NCBI GenBank assembly: GCA_949287305.1
Contig: CASEFX010000034.1
Span: forward strand, 248,001 to 312,000
Direction: 5' to 3'
Length of the DNA: 64,000 nucleotides
Source of the DNA: an uncultured Sutterella sp.
Lineage (GTDB): Bacteria > Pseudomonadota > Gammaproteobacteria > Burkholderiales > Burkholderiaceae_F
Shown: positions 27,108 to 34,662 of the stretch, one piece after another
Numbering within the stretch: position 1 is the first letter of the stretch
How the letters are laid out: each line of letters begins with the position of its first letter
Made by a program: the position numbers and the translations under genes
The notes under the pieces: model-generated
Seen by the model: only the letters and a program-made list of their open reading frames with translations
What the model was told of the DNA's origin: nothing
Database searches by the model: none

Positions 27108-27470
27108 TCAGTCCGCCTCCCGGTCGTGAACGCCGAGCGCTTTGCAGACGAGCTGGATCGTCCAGGCCGTCACCGCCATGGCGATGAGGGTCGAGAGAAC
27201 GAGCGTCACGGCGATGCCGACGCCCTCCTCCTCAAAGCGCGCGACGTGACGGATGATGCCGACCCCCGCGGGGACGAAGAGTAGCGAGAGGTTCGACAGG
27301 AGAACCCCGCCCGTGGGGCGGATGAGATCGATCAGGTCGTCCTTCACGAAGAAGGCCAGAAGAAGGAAGACCATTCCGAGCACGGATCCCGGAACGGGAA
27401 TGCCCGTGAGCATCGCGAGCGCCTCGCCCGCGAGCTGGAAGAGCACGATGATTGTGATGGCGTTGAGCAT
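27108..27470 (-). CDS. lrgA: LrgA/CidA-family holin-like protein
   Basis: A 120-aa protein with four predicted transmembrane helices, of the usual length. It shows the family's IPVPGSVLGMVFLLLAF and GGVLLSNLSLLFVPAGVGI blocks. The ATG at 27470 gives a proper N-terminal helix; the upstream in-frame region to 27761 is basic and non-homologous. The ribosome site is weak (AAAGAAAAAAT). No LytTR or LysR regulator is adjacent; the neighbouring regulator gene is a GntR on the opposite strand. Confidence 0.9.
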   Translation of the reverse strand: MLNAITIIVLFQLAGEALAMLTGIPVPGSVLGMVFLLLAFFVKDDLIDLIRPTGGVLLSNLSLLFVPAGVGIIRHVARFEEEGVGIAVTLVLSTLIAMAVTAWTIQLVCKALGVHDREAD

Positions 27471-27592
27471 TATTTTTTCTTTTCGGACGGACGCCTTTTG
27501 CGAGGGAGAAGCGCCGCCCCGTTTGTTAAGATGAGAGCCGATGATTCTGGCACGTCTCGACGTTGCAGGCGGCCTTTTTTCGCCGCCACGGA

Positions 27593-27598
27593 TACAAT
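27593..27598 (+). promoter_or_regulatory. -10 element of the S4-domain/GntR operon
   Basis: GGATACAATCT, 62 bases before the S4 gene start. Confidence 0.5.
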
Positions 27599-27659
27599 CT
27601 TTGTCCGAACGCAAAGAAGCTCCGCGCTTCGGATCACACACTACGAAAAGGAGGGCAGG

Positions 27660-27890
27660 ATGCCCCGAAACATGACTTTTGCCATCCGCGGCGAATACAT
27701 TACCCTTGACGCTCTTCTCAAGGCGGTGGGCGCGGCCGACTCGGGCGCGCAGGCCAAGCACCGCATCGCAGAGGGCGAAGTGACGGTGGACGGCGCCGTG
27801 GAAACGCGCAAGACCCGCAAGCTTCGCGGCGGCGAAACGGTCGTCGTCGACGACCTCACCATCGTTCTCGCCGCGGAGAAGCCCGCATGA
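27660..27890 (+). CDS. Small S4-domain RNA-binding protein (YbcJ-like)
   Basis: A 76-aa protein consisting almost entirely of one S4 domain: YITLDALLKAVGAADSGAQAKHRIAEGEVTVDGAVETRKTRKLRGGETVVVD. This matches the YbcJ/YaaA group of lone S4 proteins, thought to bind structured RNA (rRNA or tRNA). The ATG at 27660 has an excellent AAAGGAGGG site; the upstream in-frame region is not homologous. Its stop overlaps the GntR start by four bases (ATGA), so the two are translationally coupled. A direct functional link between them is not obvious. Confidence 0.9.
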   Translation: MPRNMTFAIRGEYITLDALLKAVGAADSGAQAKHRIAEGEVTVDGAVETRKTRKLRGGETVVVDDLTIVLAAEKPA

Positions 27891-28609
27891 CGACCTTCGT
27901 TCGCAATCTCCTCTACCGTCAGGTCAAAGACCACATCCTCGGCGAACTCGCCGCGGGACACTGGAAGGCCGGGGAGATGCTGCCGAGCGAAAAGCTTTTT
28001 GCCGAGCAGCTCGGCGTTTCGCAGGGCACGGTGCGAAAGGCCATTCAGGAACTCGTGGAGGAAAACGTCCTCTACCGCGAGCAGGGGCGCGGCACCTTCG
28101 TGCAGAGCTACCTCGCTTCGGGCTACTGCAATTCGTTTCACCGCTTCACGAACGAAGCGACGGGGACGATCGTTCCCTTCACGATGCGGCTCGTGCGCTT
28201 CGAGCGCGTTCCCGCCATGAAGGCGGACCGTCCGGCGCGGGTCTTGGGACTTCCGAGCGACGGAGAGCTCTTTCACGCCCTGCGCGTCTATTCCTGGGAA
28301 GGAAAGGACGTGGGCATTTCGGAGCTTTGGCTCGACACGAAGCGCTTTGCAAAACTCACGGCGGAGAATCTCGCGCACCACGAGGGAAGCCTCTATCAGT
28401 TCTACGAGCGTGACCTCGGGGTCACAATCGTCTCGGTCGACGACCGTTGGCGCGCCAAGGTCTTTACGCCCGCGCTCGCCTCGCTCGGGCAATTCATGAC
28501 GGGCGCGCCCTACATCGAACTCACCCGCATCGGAAAGACCTTCGGCGGCGTTCCGGTGGAGTACCGCCTCTCCTACTGCACGACGGAGGACTTCTACGTG
28601 CGGATGTAA
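27887..28609 (+). CDS. GntR-family regulator with UTRA ligand domain (HutC type)
   Basis: A 240-aa repressor-type protein. The winged helix is at about 1-75 (LPSEKLFAEQLGVSQGTVRKAIQELVEENVLYREQGRGTF pattern, divided over helices 2-3 and the wing). The UTRA effector domain is at about 95-240, with the family's strands around ALRVYSWEGKDVGISELWL and EYRLSYCTTEDFYV. HutC-type regulators sense small metabolites such as amino-acid or sugar derivatives. It is coupled to the S4 gene and lies next to a convergent DcuC-like carrier and, beyond that, a divergent M20 peptidase, which are its most plausible targets. Confidence 0.9.
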   Translation: MTTFVRNLLYRQVKDHILGELAAGHWKAGEMLPSEKLFAEQLGVSQGTVRKAIQELVEENVLYREQGRGTFVQSYLASGYCNSFHRFTNEATGTIVPFTMRLVRFERVPAMKADRPARVLGLPSDGELFHALRVYSWEGKDVGISELWLDTKRFAKLTAENLAHHEGSLYQFYERDLGVTIVSVDDRWRAKVFTPALASLGQFMTGAPYIELTRIGKTFGGVPVEYRLSYCTTEDFYVRM

Positions 28610-28632
28610 GCGGCTCGGATAGCCAAAAGAGA

Positions 28633-28667
28633 AAGGCTCGGCCTTCCGGAGAGGAGGACCGAGCCTT
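28633..28667. terminator. Terminator between the GntR gene and the convergent DcuC-like gene
   Basis: AAGGCTCGG (28633-28641) and CCGAGCCTT (28659-28667) form a 9-bp stem, with TTTCTCTTTT following on the reverse strand. Confidence 0.7.
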
Positions 28668-28690
28668 GCCGTATGGGCGTCGAACGTCGA

Positions 28691-29962
28691 TCAGCTGATG
28701 ACGTAGAGAACGATGAGGCCGCAGGCCATGACGGGCGCGGTGCGCTTGACGACTTCGAGCGGGCTCACCATGGCGATGCCCGAAATCACGATCATGCCGC
28801 CCGCGAGAGGCGAGGAGGCGCGGCCGAAGGCGCCCGCGATGCTCGCGAGGTAGCCGAGGTCGGGGATCGTCATGCCGAACTGTGCGGCGTGCGGGGTGAC
28901 GGCTTCGTTGAAGGCGAAGGTGGCGGCATCGCCCGAACCGGTCATCACGCCGAGCACGTAGGGCCCGATGGCGGCGCCGAGCTTGGCGACTTCGCTCGAG
29001 TGGCGCAGATAGTCGACGAAGACTTCAATCACGCCGCAGGAGGCGAGACCCGCGGAGAAGACGCCCGCGGCGATGATGATGCCGATGATGTTGCCGTAGC
29101 CGCGGCCCATGCCGTCAAAGAACTTCTTGATGATTTCCTGCGGATTCGAGCGCGTCACGACGATGCAGTAGAGCATGCCGATCAACATGGCGGTCGCGAC
29201 CGAGAGCTTGAGTTCGGGCATCCAGATCGAGAAGCAGAGGAGAACCACCACCGGGAGGATCGGGGCGATGGCAAAGAGGAGATTCGGATTTTCCGGGAGT
29301 TCCGGACCCTTGCCGCTCGCGTCGAGTCCCTTGACGTCGAAACCGCCGCGCTTATAGTCGCCGTAGACGAAGCAGAGGATCGTCATGAAGGCGGTGAGCA
29401 CGAAGAGAAGGCCGATCGTACGCGGAGCCGTCGCGTAGATGTAGTCCATGATCGGCATTTCGGCGAGCTTCGAGACGAAGACGTTGTGCGAGGTCCCCGG
29501 AGAGAGGAAGCCCGGCACCGTGGCGCCCGCCACGGCGGCGGCCGCGATGGCCGGACGGAAGCCCGCGCGGACCATCAGGGTGACGATCGTCGGACCGACG
29601 GCGGCGCACAGGCCCGCAAAGGACGAGATGGCGACCGAGATGAAGCCCGTGACGATCATGCAGCAGGGAAGGAGCAGAACGCCCAGCGTGCGAAGGGGCT
29701 TCGTCAAAAGCGAAACGAGATGGAGGTCGCACTTCGTGAGCGACATGACGCCGGCAAAGCCCATCGACGAGCAGATGGCGATGATGAGCGAAGCCGAGGT
29801 CATCGACTTGTCGAACTGCTTGAAGGCGGCCATCGGTTCCACGGCGAGAAGCGCCATGATGAGGCCGGACGTGAGGAGAACGAGACGCGTTTCGTAGCGC
29901 TTGATGAGCGCCCACACCGTCCCGATCACCACGACCAAGGCGGCCCAGAAGGTCCAAGTCAT
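28691..29962 (-). CDS. DcuC-family C4-dicarboxylate carrier
   Basis: A 423-aa inner-membrane protein with about 11-12 hydrophobic helices. The sequence GVMTGSGDAATFAFNEAVTPHA and the later GRASSPLAGGMIVISG are DcuC-type substrate-loop blocks. Characterised DcuC proteins export succinate or exchange C4-dicarboxylates during anaerobic growth. Because it is paired with an M20 peptidase rather than a fumarate pathway, the real substrate could be an amino-acid conjugate or dicarboxylic amino acid (inference). Its likely -10 (TAAAAT at 30100-30105, reverse) touches the palindrome at 30104-30123. Start at 29962. Confidence 0.85.
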   Translation of the reverse strand: MTWTFWAALVVVIGTVWALIKRYETRLVLLTSGLIMALLAVEPMAAFKQFDKSMTSASLIIAICSSMGFAGVMSLTKCDLHLVSLLTKPLRTLGVLLLPCCMIVTGFISVAISSFAGLCAAVGPTIVTLMVRAGFRPAIAAAAVAGATVPGFLSPGTSHNVFVSKLAEMPIMDYIYATAPRTIGLLFVLTAFMTILCFVYGDYKRGGFDVKGLDASGKGPELPENPNLLFAIAPILPVVVLLCFSIWMPELKLSVATAMLIGMLYCIVVTRSNPQEIIKKFFDGMGRGYGNIIGIIIAAGVFSAGLASCGVIEVFVDYLRHSSEVAKLGAAIGPYVLGVMTGSGDAATFAFNEAVTPHAAQFGMTIPDLGYLASIAGAFGRASSPLAGGMIVISGIAMVSPLEVVKRTAPVMACGLIVLYVIS

Positions 29963-30103
29963 TTGAGGAATCTCCCAAGAAGGGCCGAACGTTCGGAAAA
30001 GGAGCTCCGAGGGACGGCCGTTAGAGGATGGAAAGTGATTTTGGAATGCCGTGCATCTTATTGGGGTTCTCCCTTGTGAGAAATTGGGAATAAACCCGAA
30101 TTT

Positions 30104-30123
30104 TATGTCTTATAGAAGACATA
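30104..30123. promoter_or_regulatory. Perfect palindromic operator candidate between the DcuC-like and M20 genes
   Basis: TATGTCTT and AAGACATA are perfect inverted 8-mers around a 4-base centre. It is about 140 bases upstream of one gene and 130 upstream of the other, overlapping the probable dcuC-type promoter. The GTCT/AGAC half-sites recall HutC-type GntR operators, though the spacing is wider. Confidence 0.6.
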
Positions 30124-30186
30124 GGACTCGGCGATTTCCCGCTGTCTCCGATACGTCAAAGCCGTTAGCATACGGGGCACGGCAAA

Positions 30187-30216
30187 GGAATGCGCGGCGC
30201 TTCGCCGACGCATTCC
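30187..30216 (+). promoter_or_regulatory. Strong hairpin in the M20 peptidase leader
   Basis: GGAATGCG (30187-30194) pairs with CGCATTCC (30209-30216), enclosing a second GGCG/CGCC stem with a 3-base loop. No T-run follows. It ends 34 bases before the start codon. Confidence 0.55.
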
Positions 30217-30250
30217 GATATCTGAAACACTGAATGTTAGGGAGTCCATC

Positions 30251-31513
30251 ATGACCGCTGTGCCCGCACTCGATCCGAGTTACGTGCAGTTGCTCGAAAC
30301 CATCCGCCGCGACGAAAAGGTCGCGCGTGCGCTCGAGATCGCGCTCGAAGAAGTCGACCGCGCCATGGAAGAACAGATCGAACTCTGTGAAATCGAAGCC
30401 CCCACCTTTGCGGAAGAAAAGCGCGCGGTCCGCGTGGCCGAACTTATGCGCGCCTACGGCCTCACGGACGTCGTGACCGATCCGATCGGCAACGTCGTCG
30501 GCCGCCGTCCGGGCCGCAATCCCGAAGGTCCCGTGCTCGCGCTCGGCGCCCACATGGACTCGGTCTTCCCCGCGGGCACCGACGTGAAGGTCCGCCGCGA
30601 AGGCAAGATCTTCCGTGCGCCCGGGATCGGCGACAACTGCTCGGGCCTGCGCGCCCTCCTGCAGATTCTGCGCATGTTCGAAATCACCGGCATCGAAACG
30701 GAAGGCGACATCCTCTTTGTGGGGACGGTCGGCGAAGAGGGCCTCGGCGACATCCGCGGCTCGAAGGCGCTCTTTGACGGCTCGCGCCGCATCGACGGCT
30801 TCATCGCGATCGACTCGACGGACGTGGGCCGCGTCCTTTGCGGCGCGACGGGTTCGCACCGCTGGCGCCTCACGGTCGAAGGCGCGGGCGGCCACTCCTA
30901 CGCCGACTTCGGGAAGGTTCCCTCGGCCATTCACGCCATCTGCCGCGCGGGCGCCAAGATGGCGAACTTCCGCGTTCCGTCGGACCCCAAGACGACCTAC
31001 ACGATCGGCACCGTCAAGGGCGGCACGACCGTGAATTCGATCGCCGCGCGCGCGTCCGTTGAAGTCGACATGCGAAGCGTGAGCAACGAAGAGCTCCTCG
31101 CCCTCGAAGCGAAGATTCTCGAAGCCTTCGAAGAAGGCGTTCGCGAAGAAAACGAATTCTGGGGCGTCACGGACGATGCGCTTCGTCTGCGTCTCGTGAA
31201 GGAAGCAATCGGGAACCGTCCCGCCGGGATGCGTCCCGACGACTGCCCCGTTCTGCAGTCGGCCCGCGCCGCACAGAAGTCGCTCGGCATTGAACTCACG
31301 AAGTACATGTGCTCCTCGACCGACGCCAACGCGCCGATGAGCCTCGGCATTCCGTCGACGTGCCTCTGCTCGGGCGGCAAGGGCGTCAACGCCCACACGA
31401 CGAAGGAATACTTCGAAATGGTCGACACGCACCTTGGTCCGCAGCTCGTCTTCCTCACGACCTGCCTTCTCGTCGGTGCGGACGGCTCGGCTCCGAAGCT
31501 TCCCCGTCGATAA
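30251..31513 (+). CDS. M20-family metallopeptidase (PepT/ArgE-like)
   Basis: A 420-aa zinc hydrolase. The first metal ligand block GAHMDSVFPAG is near residue 98, the bridging Asp is in APGIGDNCSGLRALL near 122-136, and the catalytic Glu pair is in GTVGEEGLGD near 160. The dimerisation (lid) domain follows (GSHRWRLTVEGAGGHSYADFGKVPSAIHAI) and a final metal His is plausibly in GGKGVNAHTTKEYF. Members cleave tripeptides, N-acyl amino acids or dipeptides. An AGGGAG site precedes the ATG. Divergent from the DcuC-like carrier, it may process that carrier's imported substrate. Confidence 0.9.
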   Translation: MTAVPALDPSYVQLLETIRRDEKVARALEIALEEVDRAMEEQIELCEIEAPTFAEEKRAVRVAELMRAYGLTDVVTDPIGNVVGRRPGRNPEGPVLALGAHMDSVFPAGTDVKVRREGKIFRAPGIGDNCSGLRALLQILRMFEITGIETEGDILFVGTVGEEGLGDIRGSKALFDGSRRIDGFIAIDSTDVGRVLCGATGSHRWRLTVEGAGGHSYADFGKVPSAIHAICRAGAKMANFRVPSDPKTTYTIGTVKGGTTVNSIAARASVEVDMRSVSNEELLALEAKILEAFEEGVREENEFWGVTDDALRLRLVKEAIGNRPAGMRPDDCPVLQSARAAQKSLGIELTKYMCSSTDANAPMSLGIPSTCLCSGGKGVNAHTTKEYFEMVDTHLGPQLVFLTTCLLVGADGSAPKLPRR

Positions 31514-31535
31514 GGAAATCCTTTTTTCATAAGCA

Positions 31536-31563
31536 AAACGGGCGCCCCGCGGGGCGCCCATTT
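31536..31563. terminator. Bidirectional terminator between the M20 gene and fadD
   Basis: A perfect 20-base palindrome (31540-31559) of G and C is flanked by AAAAC and ATTTT. As an RNA it forms a 9-bp stem with a minimal loop. Confidence 0.85.
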
Positions 31564-31581
31564 TGTTGGGGAAAAAGCAGA

Positions 31582-33267
31582 TCAGGCGAGATCCTTGAGT
31601 TCCCGGCGCAGGATCTTGCCCACGGGAGTCTTCGGGAGCGACTCGACGAAGACGATCTTCTTCGGAACCTTGTAGCCCGTGAGCTGCGTGCGGCAGTACT
31701 TGCGCACGTCGTCTTCGGTGAGGGTCGGATCCTTTCGCACGATCACAGCCTTGACGGTTTCGCCCGACTTCGCGGAGGGAATGCCCACGACGCCCACTTC
31801 GAGGACGCCCGGCATCGAGGCGATCACGTTTTCGACTTCGTTCGGATAGACGTTGAAGCCCGAGACGAGAATCATGTCCTTCTTGCGGTCGGTGATCGTG
31901 ATGACGCCGCGGTGGTTCATGTAACCTACGTCGCCCGTGCGAAGCCAGCCGTCGCGAAGCACGTTGGCCGTTTCTTCGGGCTTCTTCCAGTAGCCCGACA
32001 TCACCTGCGGACCGCGCACGCAGATTTCGCCCGTGTAGTCTTCGGGGTTCCCGCCTTCGGGGCAGAGACCGAGGTCTTCAAAGCCGTCGCCGCGGATCGT
32101 TACGTCGGTCGAGGGAAGCGGACAGCCGACCGAGCCGTCCCAGGGAGCGTTCGGGATGTTCCCGCACACGCCCGGGCTCGCTTCGGTGAGGCCGTAAGCT
32201 TCGAGAATGTTCGAGCCCGTCTGCGCCTTCCAGCGTTCGGCCACGGTGCGCTGCACCTGCGTGCCGCCGCCCGCCGTGAGCTTGAGGCGCGTGAAGCGGT
32301 GCGAGCAGAAGGTCGCGTTGTTGAGCATGGCGGCAAAGAGCGTGTTGACGCCGACGATGACGGAGAAGTCCCACTTCTTGACTTCCTTGGCGAGCCCCTC
32401 CATGTCGCGCGGATTCGTGATGAGGACGCTCGTGGCGGCCCGGCGCGTAAAGCAGATCGTCGCGCAGAGCGAGAAGATGTGATAGAGGGGAAGCGCCGTC
32501 ATGACGACTTCCTTGCCTTCTTCAAATTCGCCCGAAATCCAGCTGCCGACCTGTTCGACGTTCGCGATGAGGTTGCGGTGCGTGAGGACCGCGCCCTTCG
32601 AGACGCCCGTCGTACCGCCCGTGTACTGCAGGAACGCGACGTCGGTGTTGCGGATTTCGTGCGGCGTGAAGCCGTGCTCGGCCCCCTTGGCGAGCGCCGT
32701 GCGGAAGTCGACGGCGTGCGGGAGGTTGTAGGCGGGGACCATCTTCTTGACGCGGCGCACGACGAAGTTGACGAGCGTGCGCTTCGCAAAGGGGAAGAGG
32801 TCGCCCACGGCCGTCGTCACGATGTGGTGGCAGTCGGTGCCTTCGAGCGCGTGCTCGAGCGTGCGCGCGAAGTTTTCAATGATGACGATCGCCTTCGCGC
32901 CCGAGTCGCGAAGGGTGTGCTGCACTTCGCGGGAGGTGTAGAGGGGATTGACGTTCACCACGACGAAGCCCGCGCGCAGGCAGGCGAAGAACGTGACGAC
33001 GTACTGCAGAAGGTTCGGCATCATGATGGCCACGCGGTCGCCCGGCTTCAGGTCGGGAAGACTCTGCAGATAGCCCGCGAAGTCGCGCGTGAGCTGCACC
33101 ATGCGGCGGTACGAAATCGCCACGCCCATGTTGACCCAGGCGTCGCGGTCGGGGAACTGCTCCGCCGCACGGTCGAGAACGGCCGGGATGCTCGGATAGT
33201 GATCCGGATCGATTTCGTGCGGAACGTAGGAGGGATAGACGTCGAACCAGGGGTGTTGGGTTGCCAT
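31582..33267 (-). CDS. fadD: Long-chain fatty acid-CoA ligase (FadD-like)
   Basis: A 561-aa AMP-forming acyl-CoA synthetase that activates fatty acids with ATP and CoA at the inner membrane. The P-loop YTGGTTGVSKGAVLTH is near residue 215, the A5 block EAYGLTEASPGV near 355, and the hinge/A8 region DRKKDMILVSGFNVYPNEVE near 450. The C-terminal catalytic lysine is in KTPVGKILRREL. It could feed beta-oxidation or phospholipid salvage; no other fad gene is nearby. The ATG at 33267 follows a GCTATAAC -10 at 33299-33304. Confidence 0.93.
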   Translation of the reverse strand: MATQHPWFDVYPSYVPHEIDPDHYPSIPAVLDRAAEQFPDRDAWVNMGVAISYRRMVQLTRDFAGYLQSLPDLKPGDRVAIMMPNLLQYVVTFFACLRAGFVVVNVNPLYTSREVQHTLRDSGAKAIVIIENFARTLEHALEGTDCHHIVTTAVGDLFPFAKRTLVNFVVRRVKKMVPAYNLPHAVDFRTALAKGAEHGFTPHEIRNTDVAFLQYTGGTTGVSKGAVLTHRNLIANVEQVGSWISGEFEEGKEVVMTALPLYHIFSLCATICFTRRAATSVLITNPRDMEGLAKEVKKWDFSVIVGVNTLFAAMLNNATFCSHRFTRLKLTAGGGTQVQRTVAERWKAQTGSNILEAYGLTEASPGVCGNIPNAPWDGSVGCPLPSTDVTIRGDGFEDLGLCPEGGNPEDYTGEICVRGPQVMSGYWKKPEETANVLRDGWLRTGDVGYMNHRGVITITDRKKDMILVSGFNVYPNEVENVIASMPGVLEVGVVGIPSAKSGETVKAVIVRKDPTLTEDDVRKYCRTQLTGYKVPKKIVFVESLPKTPVGKILRRELKDLA

Positions 33268-33298
33268 CGTGGAAGTGTCCTGTCGAAAGAATGGGCGG

Positions 33299-33304
33299 GT
33301 TATA
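33299..33304 (-). promoter_or_regulatory. -10 element of fadD
   Basis: Reverse-strand GCTATAACC, 32 bases before the start. Confidence 0.45.
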
Positions 33305-33382
33305 GCACGTTTTTTTGTCGCAAAACGAGTCGAAAAAACGCGATTTTCCCCAATTTTCCCCGCCAAAGGATGCGAAAAAGCA

Positions 33383-33419
33383 AAAACCGACGCCTTCCCC
33401 GAAGGAATGCGTCGGTTTT
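33383..33419 (-). terminator. Terminator of hemG
   Basis: AAAACCGACGC (33383-33393) and GCGTCGGTTTT (33409-33419) pair perfectly, with an inner CTTC/GAAG stem. The reverse strand ends in five T. Confidence 0.88.
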
Positions 33420-33440
33420 GCGCGTCGAAGACGGGAAAAA

Positions 33441-33980
33441 TCAGGCTTCGAGCGTAAGGCAGTGACGGGCGTACTCTTCGACGTCGTTCCAGTCCGTGTA
33501 GTCGATCACGGCGGTCGGTTCCGTCGGGCCCTTCGTCATCTTCATGATCATCTGGATGAGCTTCGTGTCGATCCAGGACCAGTTCGGATAGTCCACCTTG
33601 CCGGCGAAGCAGTGGGCGTCCTTGGGCTTCCAGGGATTGTTCGCGAGGAACTTGCGGCAGTAGACGTTGCCTTCGGGGGTGGCCTTCGCCGGCGTACGGG
33701 CGACGACGGAGACGCAGAAGAAGGAGTTGGCCTTGCAGTCAAGCACGGCCTTGTACTTGTTGACGAAAGCCACGAATTCGCGGCGGAAATGACCGTAGAG
33801 CACGGGGGCGCCGGCGATGACGAGGTCGTACTTGTTCCAGTCGAGACCTTCGCGATCGGCTTCCACCACGTCCATCAGGTCGGCCTGATTGCCTTCGGCG
33901 ATGACCGTTTCCCAAATGCGGCGCGCGATGCGGGCGGTGTGGCCGGAACGGCTTTGATAGAGGACAAGAACCGTCTTCAT
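33441..33980 (-). CDS. hemG: Menaquinone-dependent protoporphyrinogen IX dehydrogenase HemG
   Basis: A 179-aa long-chain flavodoxin-like enzyme that oxidises protoporphyrinogen IX to protoporphyrin IX, handing electrons to the quinone pool. The FMN loop YQSRSGHTARIAR begins at residue 8. The HemG-specific insert is clear: VVARTPAKATPEGN, YCRKFLANNPWKPK and the PNWSWIDTKLIQMIMKMTKG region. It matches E. coli HemG (181 aa) in length and block order. HemG allows haem synthesis without oxygen. hemH, the next pathway step, is in this window at 46.6 kb. The ATG at 33980 was preferred to a longer reading from 34046. Confidence 0.93.
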   Translation of the reverse strand: MKTVLVLYQSRSGHTARIARRIWETVIAEGNQADLMDVVEADREGLDWNKYDLVIAGAPVLYGHFRREFVAFVNKYKAVLDCKANSFFCVSVVARTPAKATPEGNVYCRKFLANNPWKPKDAHCFAGKVDYPNWSWIDTKLIQMIMKMTKGPTEPTAVIDYTDWNDVEEYARHCLTLEA

Positions 33981-34035
33981 TGTGAGTTTCTCCAGGGGAC
34001 GAAATTTCCGTCCTTCAAGTTTAGCGTTTTCGGGC

Positions 34036-34057
34036 TCGGACGGCACGATCCGTCCGA
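34036..34057. promoter_or_regulatory. 8-bp inverted repeat between hemG and infA
   Basis: TCGGACGG (34036-34043) and CCGTCCGA (34050-34057) are perfect inverted repeats with a 6-base centre, about 56 bases upstream of hemG. It could be an operator or a hairpin of the hemG leader. Confidence 0.45.
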
Positions 34058-34144
34058 CATAGGCATCCTACGGTCTCATCATTGCTCGGACCTTAAGCGC
34101 GAAGATTTCTCGGGAAATCCCCTCCGTCCCCTTCGCCGTTCCGT

Positions 34145-34150
34145 TACAAT
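34145..34150 (+). promoter_or_regulatory. -10 element of infA
   Basis: CGTTACAATGC, 177 bases before the infA ATG, which implies a long leader. Confidence 0.55.
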
Positions 34151-34177
34151 GCAGACCTTTCTTCCGCGAGGAAGATG

Positions 34178-34201
34178 GGTTCGCGCCCGCCGGGCCGAAC
34201 C
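34178..34201 (+). promoter_or_regulatory. Strong hairpin in the infA leader
   Basis: GGTTCG (34178-34183) pairs with CGAACC (34196-34201), stacked on an inner GCCC/GGGC stem with a bulged C. A smaller CTTCC-GCGA-GGAAG hairpin precedes it. No T-run follows. The rest of the 346-base hemG-infA gap holds no gene I can support. Confidence 0.5.
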
Positions 34202-34326
34202 GAAGTTCCCCGTTTTGTGCGCCCCATTTCGTCTGGCGGGCTTTGCACGAACGGGCGTTTGATCAATGCGGGTTCGAAACGCTTTTTCCGTTACCGTGTC
34301 GTTTCGGGCTCCAACCCTGGAAAATT

Positions 34327-34584
34327 ATGGCAAAGGAAGATCTGATTGAGATGTCCGGCCAGGTGCTCGAAGTCCTGCCGGATGCTCGTTATCGCGTGAA
34401 ACTCGACAACGGCCACGAACTCGTGGCGTACACCAACGGCAAGATGCGCAAGCACCACATCCGCATTCTCGCCGGCGACAAGGTCTCGCTCGAGCTCTCG
34501 CCCTACGATCTGACGAAGGGTCGCATCACCTTCCGCCACATCGAAGGTCGCCCGTCGATGAATCCGCAGGCCCGCCGCCGCTGA
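34327..34584 (+). CDS. infA: Translation initiation factor IF-1
   Basis: An 85-aa S1-like OB-fold protein that binds the ribosomal A site during initiation with IF-2 and IF-3. The core [22 protein letters not shown], then [21 protein letters not shown] and [12 protein letters not shown], is complete. The usual protein is 72 aa; here 13 extra residues follow, ending in a basic NPQARRR tail, as in some betaproteobacterial second IF-1 copies. It is not next to ribosomal-protein genes and stands alone between hemG and the CdsA-like gene. Confidence 0.96.
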   Translation: MAKEDLIEMSGQVLEVLPDARYRVKLDNGHELVAYTNGKMRKHHIRILAGDKVSLELSPYDLTKGRITFRHIEGRPSMNPQARRR

Positions 34585-34605
34585 TCGTCGAGAAAGACAC
34601 CAAAA

Positions 34606-34644
34606 AAGAATCCCGCGCCTCTCGGTGGAGAGCGCGGGATTTTT
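34606..34644. terminator. Bidirectional terminator between infA and the CdsA-like gene
   Basis: AATCCCGCGC (34609-34618) pairs with GCGCGGGATT (34632-34641), with an inner TCTC/GAGA stem, between A- and T-runs. Confidence 0.88.
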
Positions 34645-34662
34645 CGTGCCCGTCCGCAGGAC

